Shown here: positions 26,047 to 33,723 of the stretch, one piece after another | Numbering within the stretch: the stretch's first letter is position 1 | How the letters are laid out: every line of letters starts with the position of its first letter | NCBI RefSeq assembly: GCF_034653355.1 | Contig: NZ_JAYEER010000002.1 | Span: forward strand, 496,001 to 560,000 | From: Nitrospirillum sp034653355 | Lineage (GTDB): Bacteria; Pseudomonadota; Alphaproteobacteria; Azospirillales; Azospirillaceae | Length of the DNA stretch: 64,000 bases | Direction of reading: 5' to 3' | Notes under the pieces: generated by a model | Told to the model about the DNA's origin: nothing | The model's input: only the letters and a program-made list of their open reading frames with translations | Database searches by the model: none | Program-made: the position numbers and the translations under genes

Positions 26047-26199
26047 ATGCGGTACGGCCCCTCCCTACCATCCACGGATCACCCGCGCATGGGGGAAGCC
26101 GGTGCAAGTCCGGCACGGTCGCGCCACTGTAACCGAACGCCTGGGCCTTTCCAGGGTCGTGCGGAAGCCAGACCCCCCGTCGCATCAGACAGACCGCAT
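26047..26199 (+). ncRNA. Cobalamin (B12) riboswitch upstream of cbtBA
   Basis: The conserved core GGGGGAAGCCGGTGCAAGTC at 26091-26110, followed by CCGGCACGG and GCGCCACTGTAACCG (B12 box region), and the 3' element GGAAGCCAGACC at 26163-26174 identify the adenosylcobalamin-type riboswitch. A 7-bp closing stem ATGCGGT (26047-26053) / ACCGCAT (26193-26199) fits P1. The cbtB ribosome-binding site lies about 20 nt further on, so translational or transcriptional shut-off by B12 is expected. Confidence 0.9.
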
Positions 26200-26230
26200 A
26201 CGGGACGCGTATTCCCAGGGAGCGTTTTCT

Positions 26231-26449
26231 ATGGCCCACGCCACCACCCATTCCGGTACCCCCGCCGTCACCCTGCCCGTGATCTCGGCCGCCGAGCTGC
26301 TGCCCTGGGCCCTGTTCGGCGGGCTGCTGCTGGTGCTGATGGTCTATTTCGTGGGGGCGGAGCAAGGTGCCACCTCCCTGATCCAGGGCCGTGAGGTGCA
26401 TGAGTTCGTGCACGACGCCCGCCACCTGCTGGGCTTCCCCTGCCACTGA
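26231..26449 (+). CDS. cbtB: Cobalt transporter subunit CbtB
   Basis: 72 residues, one membrane segment (LPWALFGGLLLVLMVYFVG), then the hallmark C-terminal metal-binding pattern HEFVHDARHLLGFPCH. CbtB is the small partner of CbtA in a B12-regulated cobalt uptake system. ATG 26231 follows CAGGGAGCGTTTTCT directly after the riboswitch; the longer same-frame reading from 25451 passes through the riboswitch and the antisense of the phosphatase gene. Confidence 0.9.
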   Translation: MAHATTHSGTPAVTLPVISAAELLPWALFGGLLLVLMVYFVGAEQGATSLIQGREVHEFVHDARHLLGFPCH

Positions 26450-26470
26450 GGCGGGCGGACCCATCCCATC

Positions 26471-27301
26471 ATGGTTGGAATTTATCTCGCCCGCGGGATG
26501 CTGGTCGGCATCCTGGCGGGTTTGCTTGCCTTTGGCGTGGCCACGCTGATCGGTGAGCCGTCGGTGGAACGTGCCATCGCTTTCGAGGCGGCCCATGGCC
26601 AGTCGACCGGGGGGCATGAGCATCATGACGCGGTCGCCACGCCTGACGCCGCTGAGGCCGCGCATAGCCACCGTCATCATGGCGCCGAGGCGGCGGATGA
26701 GGAGGAAGAGCTGTTCAGCCGTGGCACGCAAAGCGGCTGGGGCCTGCTGACGGGCCTGCTGGTCTATGGCGCCGCCGTGGGCGGCATGTTCGCCTTGGCC
26801 TACGCCTACGCCCAGGGACGCATGGGGGCCCTGGGGCCGCGCGGCCTGGCCGCCGTCCTGGCCCTGCTGGGCTTCCTGGCCATCGTGCTGGTGCCGGGTT
26901 TCAAGTACCCGGCCAACCCGCCAGCCGTGGGCGACGCGGACACCATCCAGCAGCGCACCGCCTTTTATTTCATGCTGCTGGTCCTGTCCCTGGCGGCCAT
27001 GGCGGCGGCTGTGGGCATGGCCCGCCGGTTGACCGCCCGCTGGGGTGTCTGGAACGCCGCCCTCGCCGGCGGCGCCCTGTTCCTGGCGGTCATGGCTTTG
27101 GCCGGTGTCGCCCTGCCCGAGGTGAACGAGGTGCCGGAGACCTTCCCCGCTCAGCTGCTGTGGCGCTTCCGCATCGCCTCCTGGGGCATCCACGCCACCC
27201 TGTGGGCGGCGTTGGGGCTGGGCTTTGGCTGGCTCTGCGAACGGGCGCAAGGGCGGGATGCCCAGGCCGTGCGCCGGGGTGACCGGCCGGCGTTGTTCTG
27301 A
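26471..27301 (+). CDS. cbtA: Cobalt transporter CbtA
   Basis: 276-residue inner-membrane protein with about six hydrophobic segments and a His-rich loop (GGHEHHDAV, HSHRHHGAEA) between the first and second, likely binding cobalt. MLVGILAGLLAFGVATLIGEP at the N-terminus and FKYPANPPAVGDADTIQQRT are typical of CbtA. It follows cbtB by 21 bp under the B12 riboswitch and supplies cobalt for CobN-dependent insertion in the pathway encoded downstream. Confidence 0.9.
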   Translation: MVGIYLARGMLVGILAGLLAFGVATLIGEPSVERAIAFEAAHGQSTGGHEHHDAVATPDAAEAAHSHRHHGAEAADEEEELFSRGTQSGWGLLTGLLVYGAAVGGMFALAYAYAQGRMGALGPRGLAAVLALLGFLAIVLVPGFKYPANPPAVGDADTIQQRTAFYFMLLVLSLAAMAAAVGMARRLTARWGVWNAALAGGALFLAVMALAGVALPEVNEVPETFPAQLLWRFRIASWGIHATLWAALGLGFGWLCERAQGRDAQAVRRGDRPALF

Positions 27302-27340
27302 GCCGCGCTGGGCAGCCATACGGGGGCCGGCCGGTGACAG

Positions 27341-27357
27341 CGGGGTGCGGCACCCCG
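27341..27357 (+). terminator. Terminator-like hairpin after cbtA
   Basis: CGGGGTG-CGG-CACCCCG is a perfect 7-bp stem, 40 bp after the cbtA stop. No U-tract follows, so termination is only suggested by position. Confidence 0.35.
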
Positions 27358-27393
27358 TAAGAATGGGCGTCCCTCACCAGGATCGCCGCGCCC

Positions 27394-28248
27394 ATGTCCG
27401 TCGCCGTCTTCGCCATCGTCCTGTTCGCGGCCCTGCTGCACGCCAGCTGGAACGCCCTGGTGAAGGGGGCGGGGGATAAGCTGATGGCGGCCATCCTGGT
27501 GGCGGGTGGCGCCGCATTCATCGCCATCGTGACGCTGCCCTTCCTGCCGCCGCCGGCGGCGGCCAGCTGGCCCTATCTGGTAACGTCCAGCATCCTACAG
27601 GTGCTTTACCTGACGCTGGTCGCGCGCGCGTACCACGTGGCGGACATGAGCCAGACCTATCCCCTGATGCGGGGGACGGCGCCCTTGCTGGTGGCGCTCG
27701 CCAGCGGGCTGTGGCTGCATGAGGCGCTGTCCGCCCACGCCCTGTTGGGGGTGGGGGTGATCTGCGCCGGCGTTCTCAGCATGGCGTGGATGGGGCGGCG
27801 GGGCGGGCCGGACCTGACAGGCGGCGGCGCCACCGGCACCCGCCTGGCCTTGCTGACCGCCATGGTGATCGCCGGCTACACCTTGGTCGATGGCCATGGC
27901 GTGCGCCTATCGGGGGCGCCGGCCTCCTACGTGCTGTGGGGCGTGCTGCTCAATGGCCTGCCGCTGGTCGCCTGGGCGTTGCTGGCGCGGCGCCGGCTCT
28001 TCCTGCAGCATGTGGCCCGCCAATGGCCGCGTGGCCTGGTGGGCGGGGCCGGCACCCTGGTGTCCTACGGGCTGGCGCTCTGGGCCATGACCGTCGCCCC
28101 CGTGGCCGTCATCGCCGCCTTGCGCGAAAGCTCCATCCTGTTCGGCACCGCCATCGCCGGCCTGGTGCTGAAGGAAAAGGTCGGTCCCCGTCGCGTGGCC
28201 GCCGCCTGCCTCATCGCCGTCGGGGCGATGGTGTTGCGGTTGGCGTGA
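27394..28248 (+). CDS. EamA/DMT-superfamily transporter
   Basis: 284 residues with ten predicted membrane helices in two EamA repeats (about residues 3-135 and 150-284). Signature stretches are LLHASWNALVKGAGDK near the N-terminus, YPLMRGTAPLLVALASGLWL and VAVIAALRESSILFGTAIAG in the second repeat. The family exports or exchanges small metabolites; the substrate is unknown. It is 92 bp after cbtA and probably a separate unit. Confidence 0.85.
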   Translation: MSVAVFAIVLFAALLHASWNALVKGAGDKLMAAILVAGGAAFIAIVTLPFLPPPAAASWPYLVTSSILQVLYLTLVARAYHVADMSQTYPLMRGTAPLLVALASGLWLHEALSAHALLGVGVICAGVLSMAWMGRRGGPDLTGGGATGTRLALLTAMVIAGYTLVDGHGVRLSGAPASYVLWGVLLNGLPLVAWALLARRRLFLQHVARQWPRGLVGGAGTLVSYGLALWAMTVAPVAVIAALRESSILFGTAIAGLVLKEKVGPRRVAAACLIAVGAMVLRLA

Positions 28249-28254
28249 GCGCTG

Positions 28255-28761
28255 TCATCCGGGCGGATGCGGGCGCGGGTCCAGGGCGAAGCGTTCCTGC
28301 AGGCGCCGCCTGTAGCCGTCGGCGGCCAAGCCAGCGAACACCAAATTCCAGCTGCGGCGGGAGACGACGCTGGGCACGACGATGACCTTGTGACGGGCCA
28401 GCAGCTCATCGCCATAGCGCTGCTGGCCGGCGCTGGGAATGCCGGGAACCAGCCAGTCGGGGTTTGGAACGGTATTGGGCATGACGACGTGTATTGACGA
28501 CGGGTCCGCCATGATCACGGCCGTCAGCACATGGGGCACCAGGTCCAGGGCCCGGAAGCCCTTGTGCACCGCGACCTCCAGAATGGCCGTGGCCGGATCT
28601 AGAGCGCAATAAACGGCGCGCACGCCCCGGCTGTTCCAGCGCCCGCCGACCTGGAAGGCGCCCTCGCCGCTGTCCCAGGTCTGGGCGTGCTTGGCCTGGT
28701 CCAGGCGCCATGCGACGAGAGAGCCGGCCTCGCCGCCGAGGACGGGAGGCAGGGGTGTCAC
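28255..28761 (-). CDS. RES-domain toxin (module 2)
   Basis: 168 residues. RES landmarks: LVAWRLDQAKHAQTWDSGEG, GGRWNSRGVRAVYCALD, and Glu in ATAILEVAVHKGF. Likely an NAD+-depleting toxin, as for module 1, but of the GGRWN subgroup. The GTG at 28761 overlaps the TGA of the antitoxin (GTGA), which explains why no later start is needed; the same frame is open to 28947 but inside the antitoxin gene. Toxin translation is thereby coupled to antitoxin translation. Confidence 0.83.
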   Translation of the reverse strand: MTPLPPVLGGEAGSLVAWRLDQAKHAQTWDSGEGAFQVGGRWNSRGVRAVYCALDPATAILEVAVHKGFRALDLVPHVLTAVIMADPSSIHVVMPNTVPNPDWLVPGIPSAGQQRYGDELLARHKVIVVPSVVSRRSWNLVFAGLAADGYRRRLQERFALDPRPHPPG

Positions 28762-29234
28762 GCGTAGACGCCGTATTCCAGCCGCGTCAGGAAATCCTCG
28801 ACGATGTCCAGGCCCGCCGGGGTGGACAGCAGGTCTATGGGCCGGCGCTGCTCCAGCCCCATGGCAGGCTGTTCCAGCCAGCGTTCGGCATCCGCCTGGT
28901 TGCCCAATGCGGCGCTGGCGCGGGCCAGGATTTCCGCGAACTTCCACGCCCGGCCGCTTTGCTCCTGGCTCAGTGGCTTGGCTGGGGTCTCTCGGCGTCG
29001 CTGAAAGGTGCGCAGGCTGATGCCCATGGCCTTTTCCAGGGACGGCGTGCGTCCCAGCACCTGCAGGCTGTCCACCAGATGGTTCAGCGCTGGTCCCGGC
29101 AACCCTTCGGCCAGCATCTCGTGCGCCTCCAGCGGGCTACGCACCATCCGCTTCAGCACATGGGGACCGCCCAGCAGATCCGTCACCCGGCGCAGGCGCG
29201 TGCCCTCCAGGTCACTATCCATCAATGCGACCAT
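28758..29234 (-). CDS. Xre/MbcA/ParS-type antitoxin (module 2)
   Basis: 158 residues. The HTH-like part is EMLAEGLPGPALNHLVDSL and KAMGISLRTFQRRRETPAKP; the C-terminal toxin-binding domain is AWKFAEILARASAALGNQAD...WLEQPAMGLEQRRPIDLLST PAGLDIVEDFLTRLEYGVYA, ending as expected for DUF2384 (LLxTxxG, VxxxLxxIxYGVYA). ATG 29234 has GAGGG 5 bp upstream. It should neutralise the RES toxin and repress the operon through the palindrome at 29246-29269. Confidence 0.87.
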   Translation of the reverse strand: MVALMDSDLEGTRLRRVTDLLGGPHVLKRMVRSPLEAHEMLAEGLPGPALNHLVDSLQVLGRTPSLEKAMGISLRTFQRRRETPAKPLSQEQSGRAWKFAEILARASAALGNQADAERWLEQPAMGLEQRRPIDLLSTPAGLDIVEDFLTRLEYGVYA

Positions 29235-29245
29235 GGCGCCCTCAC

Positions 29246-29269
29246 GTCATCTGTCGTTTCGACGATGAC
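29246..29269. promoter_or_regulatory. Operator of RES-Xre module 2
   Basis: GTCATC-T-GTCG-TTT-CGAC-GATGAC is a nearly perfect 24-bp palindrome, 12 bp upstream of the antitoxin ATG. A further TGACATTTGTCG follows at 29266-29277, repeating the half-site. The CGTCAT/ATGACG core recurs in the module 1 operator. Confidence 0.55.
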
Positions 29270-29298
29270 ATTTGTCGCGGTGGCGTTCAAGGGCGGAC

Positions 29299-30630
29299 CT
29301 AGCCTTCCCGCGCGATCAAATGCAGGAAAGACCCCGCCACGCTGCCCCGCAGGCTGCCCAGGGGGCCCAGGTCGGTGCCGTCGGCGGCCTCGGCGGCCAG
29401 CAGGGGGGCGTCGGTGCCGGCGACCAGGACGCTGGCGTAGTGGAACTCGTGGCCGCGGAAGCGGCTGCCGGCGGAGCCCAGGGCCATGTCGGCCAGGGTC
29501 GTGATCCGGCGATAGCCCAGGTGCAGCTTGCGCTTGGCGAAGCTGGTCTGGACGGACAGCAGGCCCAACATCTCATGCGCTTGACCCTCGGCATCCACCA
29601 GGACTTCGCCCAGGGTCATGTAACCGCCGCATTCGCCGAAGATGGCGGCACCCTGCGCGGCCAGGGCGCGCATCCCGGCCTTGAAGGTCCGCGCGGCCGA
29701 CAGCCGCCCGGCGTGCAGCTCGGGATAGCCGCCGGGCAAGACCACCGCGTCAGCGCCGGCGTCGGGCGCCTGGTCGGCCAAGGGGGAGAAGGGCAGCACC
29801 TCCGCCCCCGCCGACCGCCAGCCGGCCAGCACATGCGGATAGACGAAGCTGAAGGCCGCGTCGCTGGCCAGGGCGATGCGCTGGCCCGGGGGCGGTAGGG
29901 CCGGAGCGGCACCGGTGATAACCGGGGTGTAGGGCACGGCCAAGGCCGCCAGGCGGTCCAGATCGACATGGCTTTCCACCCAGGCGCCCAGGGTGGCCAA
30001 CCGCTCGGCCAGGGCATCGGTCTCGGATGCCTGCACCAGGCCCAGATGCCGTTCCGGCAGGGCATGTCCGGGGGTGCGGGGCAGGGCGCCCAGCACCGGA
30101 ATGCCCAAGGCGTCGATGGCGCCCTCTATCAGGCTGCGGTGGCGGGGGCTGGCGATGTTGTTCAGCACCACGCCGGCCAGGCGCACGTCATCGCGATAGG
30201 TGGCGAAGCCCTTCACCAGGGCCGCCATCGACTGCGACGCCCCGCGCCCGTCCACCACCAGCACCACGGGCCAGCCGGTGCGGGCCGCGATGTCGGCCGT
30301 GGCGCCGTTGCCCCAGGCGCCCACCCGGCCCACACCGTCGAACAGGCCCATCAGGGCCTCGCAGATCAGCAGCTCACCCTCGGCGGCGGCTTGGGCGGCC
30401 AAGCCATCGAACAGGGCCGGTGCCATGGCCCAGCTGTCCAGGTTCAGGCTGGGGTGGCCACAGGCGGCGGCGTGGAAGGCCGGATCGATGTAGTCCGGCC
30501 CCGACTTGGCGGCGCGCACGTCCAGCCCCCGGGCGCGAAAGGCCGCCAACAGACCCAGGGTCAGGGTGGTCTTGCCGGAACCCGAGGCGGGTGAGGCGAT
30601 GATGAGGCCCGGGGCAATGCGCTCAGTCAT
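29299..30630 (-). CDS. cobB: Hydrogenobyrinic/cobyrinic acid a,c-diamide synthase CobB
   Basis: 443 residues. ATP- and glutamine-dependent amidation of the a and c side chains. The N-terminal P-loop-like GLIIASPASGSGKTTLT is followed by AAKSGPDYIDPAFH, and the C-terminal class I glutamine amidotransferase domain has AIFGECGGYMTLGE (nucleophile Cys) and FRGHEFHYAS with the catalytic His. Length fits P. denitrificans CobB (about 434). It is the last gene of the cob run; its ATG lies 8 bp inside cobA. The next module (RES-Xre 2) begins 64 bp further on. Confidence 0.93.
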   Translation of the reverse strand: MTERIAPGLIIASPASGSGKTTLTLGLLAAFRARGLDVRAAKSGPDYIDPAFHAAACGHPSLNLDSWAMAPALFDGLAAQAAAEGELLICEALMGLFDGVGRVGAWGNGATADIAARTGWPVVLVVDGRGASQSMAALVKGFATYRDDVRLAGVVLNNIASPRHRSLIEGAIDALGIPVLGALPRTPGHALPERHLGLVQASETDALAERLATLGAWVESHVDLDRLAALAVPYTPVITGAAPALPPPGQRIALASDAAFSFVYPHVLAGWRSAGAEVLPFSPLADQAPDAGADAVVLPGGYPELHAGRLSAARTFKAGMRALAAQGAAIFGECGGYMTLGEVLVDAEGQAHEMLGLLSVQTSFAKRKLHLGYRRITTLADMALGSAGSRFRGHEFHYASVLVAGTDAPLLAAEAADGTDLGPLGSLRGSVAGSFLHLIAREG

Positions 30631-31411
30631 GGGATGTCACCCCCAGCCAACTAAGGGTGGCGTGCAGCTCGGCGATGGCGCCGATGACGATGATGGCGGG
30701 CGGCGCCAGGCCGCTGTCGGCCAAGTCCTGGGCACACGTGGCCAGAGTGCTGGTCATCACCTTCTGGCGCGGGGTGGTGGCGTCGCAGATGACGGCGACG
30801 GCGGTTTGGGACTCCAAGCCGCCCGCCATCAGGGCGGCGGCGATGCCGCCCAGGCCTCGCCACGCCATGTACAGGATCAAGGGGGCCTTGGTGGCGGCCA
30901 AGGCCGCCCAATCCGGCGCGTCCCCCGCCGACTGGCCGGTCACCAGGATGACGGCCTGGTTGGCGGTGCGGTGGGTGGCCGGAATGCCGGCGTAGGCGGG
31001 GCCCGCCAGGCCGGCGGTGATGCCCGGCACCACGCGGAAGGGCAGACCAGCGGCCACCAGGGCCAGCGCCTCCTCACCCCCTCGGCCGAAGACGAAGGGG
31101 TCGCCCGCCTTCAGCCGCAGGACGCGCAGGCCTTGCCGTCCCAGTTCCACCAGGCGCAGGCTGATGTCCTCCTGCGCCGGCGATGGGCGGCCGCCGCGCT
31201 TGCCGGCGAATTCCTTCACGGCGGCAGGGTTGGCCAGATCCAGGATACGCTGGTCCACCAGCGCGTCGTAGACGATATGGTCCGCCTGGCGTAGAGCATG
31301 CAGGGCCAGCAGCGTCAGCAGGCCCGGGTCGCCCGGTCCGGCACCCACCAGCCAGACGCTGCCGGGCTGGAAGTCGGGAAAGGCCAAGGTCGGTAGGGTC
31401 AGGTCAGTCAT
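30623..31411 (-). CDS. cobA: Uroporphyrinogen-III C-methyltransferase CobA
   Basis: 262 residues; SAM-dependent methylation of uroporphyrinogen III at C2 and C7 to precorrin-2, the entry step to B12. Motifs: VWLVGAGPGDPGLLTLLALH, DPFVFGRGGEEAL, VPGITAGLAGPAYAGIPATH, and ILYMAWRGL. I chose ATG 31411 because the sequence directly after it enters the family fold; the frame stays open to 31984 only because it is antisense to cbiD. Its start codon shares the tetranucleotide CATG (31409-31412) with the divergent cbiD start. It overlaps cobB by 8 bp. Confidence 0.92.
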   Translation of the reverse strand: MTDLTLPTLAFPDFQPGSVWLVGAGPGDPGLLTLLALHALRQADHIVYDALVDQRILDLANPAAVKEFAGKRGGRPSPAQEDISLRLVELGRQGLRVLRLKAGDPFVFGRGGEEALALVAAGLPFRVVPGITAGLAGPAYAGIPATHRTANQAVILVTGQSAGDAPDWAALAATKAPLILYMAWRGLGGIAAALMAGGLESQTAVAVICDATTPRQKVMTSTLATCAQDLADSGLAPPAIIVIGAIAELHATLSWLGVTSHD

Positions 31412-32561
31412 GGACGTGGACGGCGATATCGATGCGAAGGGGGCGGAAGGGACGGACGGGCGCGCATTGCGCCCCGGCTGGACCACCGGTGCCTGCGCCA
31501 CGGCGGCGGCGGCGGCGGCCACGGCGGCCCTTTTCGGCGGTGACTTTCCGGATCCGGTGACCATCACCCTGCCTGGTGGGCAGCATCCGGCATTCGCCTT
31601 GGCCGTCACCAGTCGTGGCGACGGCTGGGCCGAGGCGGGGGTGATCAAGGATGCGGGTGACGATCCCGACGTGACCCATGGCGCCCTGGTGCGGGCCCGC
31701 GTCATGCCCGGGGCGGCCGGCAGTGGCATCACCTTCCGTGCCGGTCCCGGTGTCGGCACCGTGACCCTGCCCGGCCTGCCGCTGCCGGTCGGTGAGCCCG
31801 CGATCAATCCCGTGCCCCGCGCCATGATGCGCGAGGCGGTGACCGCCGCGGCGCAGGCCGCGGGCCGGGTGGCCGACCTGGTGGTGGAAATCGGCATCGA
31901 CAACGGCGAGGTGCTGGCCCGTCGCACCATGAACGGGCGCCTGGGCATTATCGGCGGCCTGTCGGTGCTGGGCACCACCGGCATCGTCGTGCCCTATTCC
32001 TGCGGCGCCTGGATCGCCAGCATCCATCGCGGCGTGGATGTGGCGCGGGCCGCCGGCCTGCCCCACGTCGCCGCCTGCACCGGCCGCACGTCGGAGGCGG
32101 CGGTGACCCGCCACTACGGCCTGCCGGAACAGGCGCTGCTGGACATGGGCGATTTCGCCGGCGGCACGCTGAAATACCTGCGCCGCCATCCCGTGCCACA
32201 CCTGACCATCGCCGGCGGCTTCGCCAAGCTGGGCAAGCTGGCCCAGGGCCTGATGGATTTGCATTCCAAGCGTCACGCGGTGGATCTGGACTGGCTGGCC
32301 GGCGTGTTGGCCGACTTGGGCGCCACGCCCGATCTGGTGGCCAAAGCGCGCGGCGCCAACACGGCGCTTGAGGTGCTGCAGCTGGCCGATGCCGCCGGCC
32401 TGGCCGTGGCGGACCGGGTGGCGGAGATGGCCCGCGGCGTGGCGCTGCGGGTGCTGGAGGGCGCGCCCATCACCGTCGACGTGATCGTCATCGACCGTCA
32501 GGGCGGTATCATCGGGCAGGCCGGTAGGGTAGGCCAGACTCACTCCCCCCTCCCGCGATAG
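31410..32561 (+). CDS. cbiD: Cobalt-precorrin-5B (C1)-methyltransferase CbiD
   Basis: 383 residues. The N-terminal RPGWTTGACATAAAAAA is the CbiD hallmark; later GIVVPYSCGAWIASIHRGVD, TGRTSEAAVTRHYGL and HLTIAGGFAKLGKLAQGLMD LHSKR also fit. CbiD methylates C1 with loss of the extruded fragment; in organisms with CobG but no CobF it is thought to substitute for CobF, and no cobF is seen here. ATG 31410 overlaps the cobA start on the other strand. GTG 31416 or TTG 31467 are alternatives that would free the overlap. The 3' end overlaps cobM by 22 bp. It is one of two cob genes inverted against the operon. Confidence 0.9.
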   Translation: MDVDGDIDAKGAEGTDGRALRPGWTTGACATAAAAAATAALFGGDFPDPVTITLPGGQHPAFALAVTSRGDGWAEAGVIKDAGDDPDVTHGALVRARVMPGAAGSGITFRAGPGVGTVTLPGLPLPVGEPAINPVPRAMMREAVTAAAQAAGRVADLVVEIGIDNGEVLARRTMNGRLGIIGGLSVLGTTGIVVPYSCGAWIASIHRGVDVARAAGLPHVAACTGRTSEAAVTRHYGLPEQALLDMGDFAGGTLKYLRRHPVPHLTIAGGFAKLGKLAQGLMDLHSKRHAVDLDWLAGVLADLGATPDLVAKARGANTALEVLQLADAAGLAVADRVAEMARGVALRVLEGAPITVDVIVIDRQGGIIGQAGRVGQTHSPLPR

Positions 32562-33301
32562 CGGCGCTGATAGCCGGCGTCGTAAAGCGCGCTGGCGCGA
32601 AAATCCTCCGTCCCCAGCGTCTTGCCCACCAGGATCAGGGCCGTGCGCTCGATGGGGTTGGCGGTCACTTGGGCGCCAATGTCCGCTAGGGTACCCCGCA
32701 ACACGCGCTCTTCGGGCCAGGAGGCGCGATAGACCACCGCCGCCGGGCAGTCCGCGCCGTACAGCGGCGTCAGGCGTGCCACCACCTCATCGATGACGTG
32801 GATGGACAGGTGGATGGCCAGCGTGGCGCCGGAGGCGCCCAACACTTCCAGCGTCTCGTTGGCGGGCATGGCCGACGCCCGGCCGCTGGTGCGGGTGATG
32901 ACCAGGGTCTGGCTGACCTCCGGCAGGGTCAGTTCGCGGCCCAGGGCGGCGGCGGCGGCGGCGAAGGCCGGCACGCCGGGCGTGATGGTGTAGGGGATGC
33001 CCAGGTCCTTCAGCGCCCTCAACTGTTCGCCCAGGGCGCTGTAGACCGACAGGTCGCCGGAATGCAGGCGGGCGATGTCCTGGCCGGCGGCGTGCGCCGC
33101 CTGGAACTCGGTCACGATTTCCGCCAGCGACAGCGGGGCGGTATCGACGATGCGGGCATCCGCGGGGGCATGCGCCAGCACGGCGGCAGGGACCAGCGAC
33201 CCGGCATAAAGGCAGACGGGACAACGGGCGATCAGGTCGCGGCCGCGCAGGGTGAGCAGGTCGGGCGCGCCGGGGCCGGCGCCGATGAAATGCACGGTCA
33301 T
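32540..33301 (-). CDS. cobM: Precorrin-4 C11-methyltransferase CobM
   Basis: 253 residues, the family length. SAM-dependent tetrapyrrole methylase fold: VHFIGAGPGAPDLLTLRGRD, CPVCLYAGSLVP, RLHSGDLSVYSALGEQ, TITPGVPAFAAAAAALG, and RTSGRASAMP. It adds the C11 methyl to precorrin-4. The ATG at 33301 overlaps the TGA of cobE (ATGA). Its stop lies within the end of the opposing cbiD gene. Confidence 0.93.
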   Translation of the reverse strand: MTVHFIGAGPGAPDLLTLRGRDLIARCPVCLYAGSLVPAAVLAHAPADARIVDTAPLSLAEIVTEFQAAHAAGQDIARLHSGDLSVYSALGEQLRALKDLGIPYTITPGVPAFAAAAAALGRELTLPEVSQTLVITRTSGRASAMPANETLEVLGASGATLAIHLSIHVIDEVVARLTPLYGADCPAAVVYRASWPEERVLRGTLADIGAQVTANPIERTALILVGKTLGTEDFRASALYDAGYQRRYRGRGE

Positions 33302-33723
33302 GGGAGGATGCCTTCGGAACAGGCTACGGCGCAGGTGCTGGACGGTCCCTGAATGCGGGCCAGGATCAGGCGGGCGTTCGGATTCTGCGGGGCGCCGCAG
33401 GCGACCAGGGCCGCCGCCTCCGCCACCGGGGGCAGGCCGTGGCCAGGGGCGGCACTGGGGGTGAGCGTGGTCACGGTTTGCAAGGCGATCGGGTCCAGGC
33501 CCGTCAGCGGCACTTTCAGCGCAATCGCTGCCTGGAGCAGCGCCGGCTCCGCCACCTTGCCGGCCAAGGTGCAGAGGACCAGGCCCTCTGGCGGCGTGGT
33601 CCAGTCCAGGCGCTTGAACGCCTGGGCCAGGAGATCTTGGATCTCGGCAGCGCTGACATCTTGGCGGCAGCCGATGCCGATGGCCCAGGGCGCTGGAAGA
33701 CGGGGGACGGGACGGGCGGTCAT
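33298..33723 (-). CDS. cobE: Cobalamin biosynthesis protein CobE (CbiG C-terminal-like)
   Basis: 141 residues. APWAIGIGCRQDVSAAEIQDL, LVLCTLAGKVAEPALLQAAI and LTGLDPIALQTV match the CobE / CbiG C-terminal domain family, a small protein of the aerobic B12 pathway whose exact job is not settled. ATG 33723 overlaps the cobL TGA (ATGA) and its own TGA overlaps the cobM ATG, so cobL-cobE-cobM form a translationally coupled chain. Confidence 0.85.
   Translation of the reverse strand: MTARPVPRLPAPWAIGIGCRQDVSAAEIQDLLAQAFKRLDWTTPPEGLVLCTLAGKVAEPALLQAAIALKVPLTGLDPIALQTVTTLTPSAAPGHGLPPVAEAAALVACGAPQNPNARLILARIQGPSSTCAVACSEGILP

Noticed and set aside
31412..31984. N-terminal extension of cobA by 191 codons
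   Set aside because: The extension is antisense to cbiD and has no family similarity; CobA homology starts right after ATG 31411.
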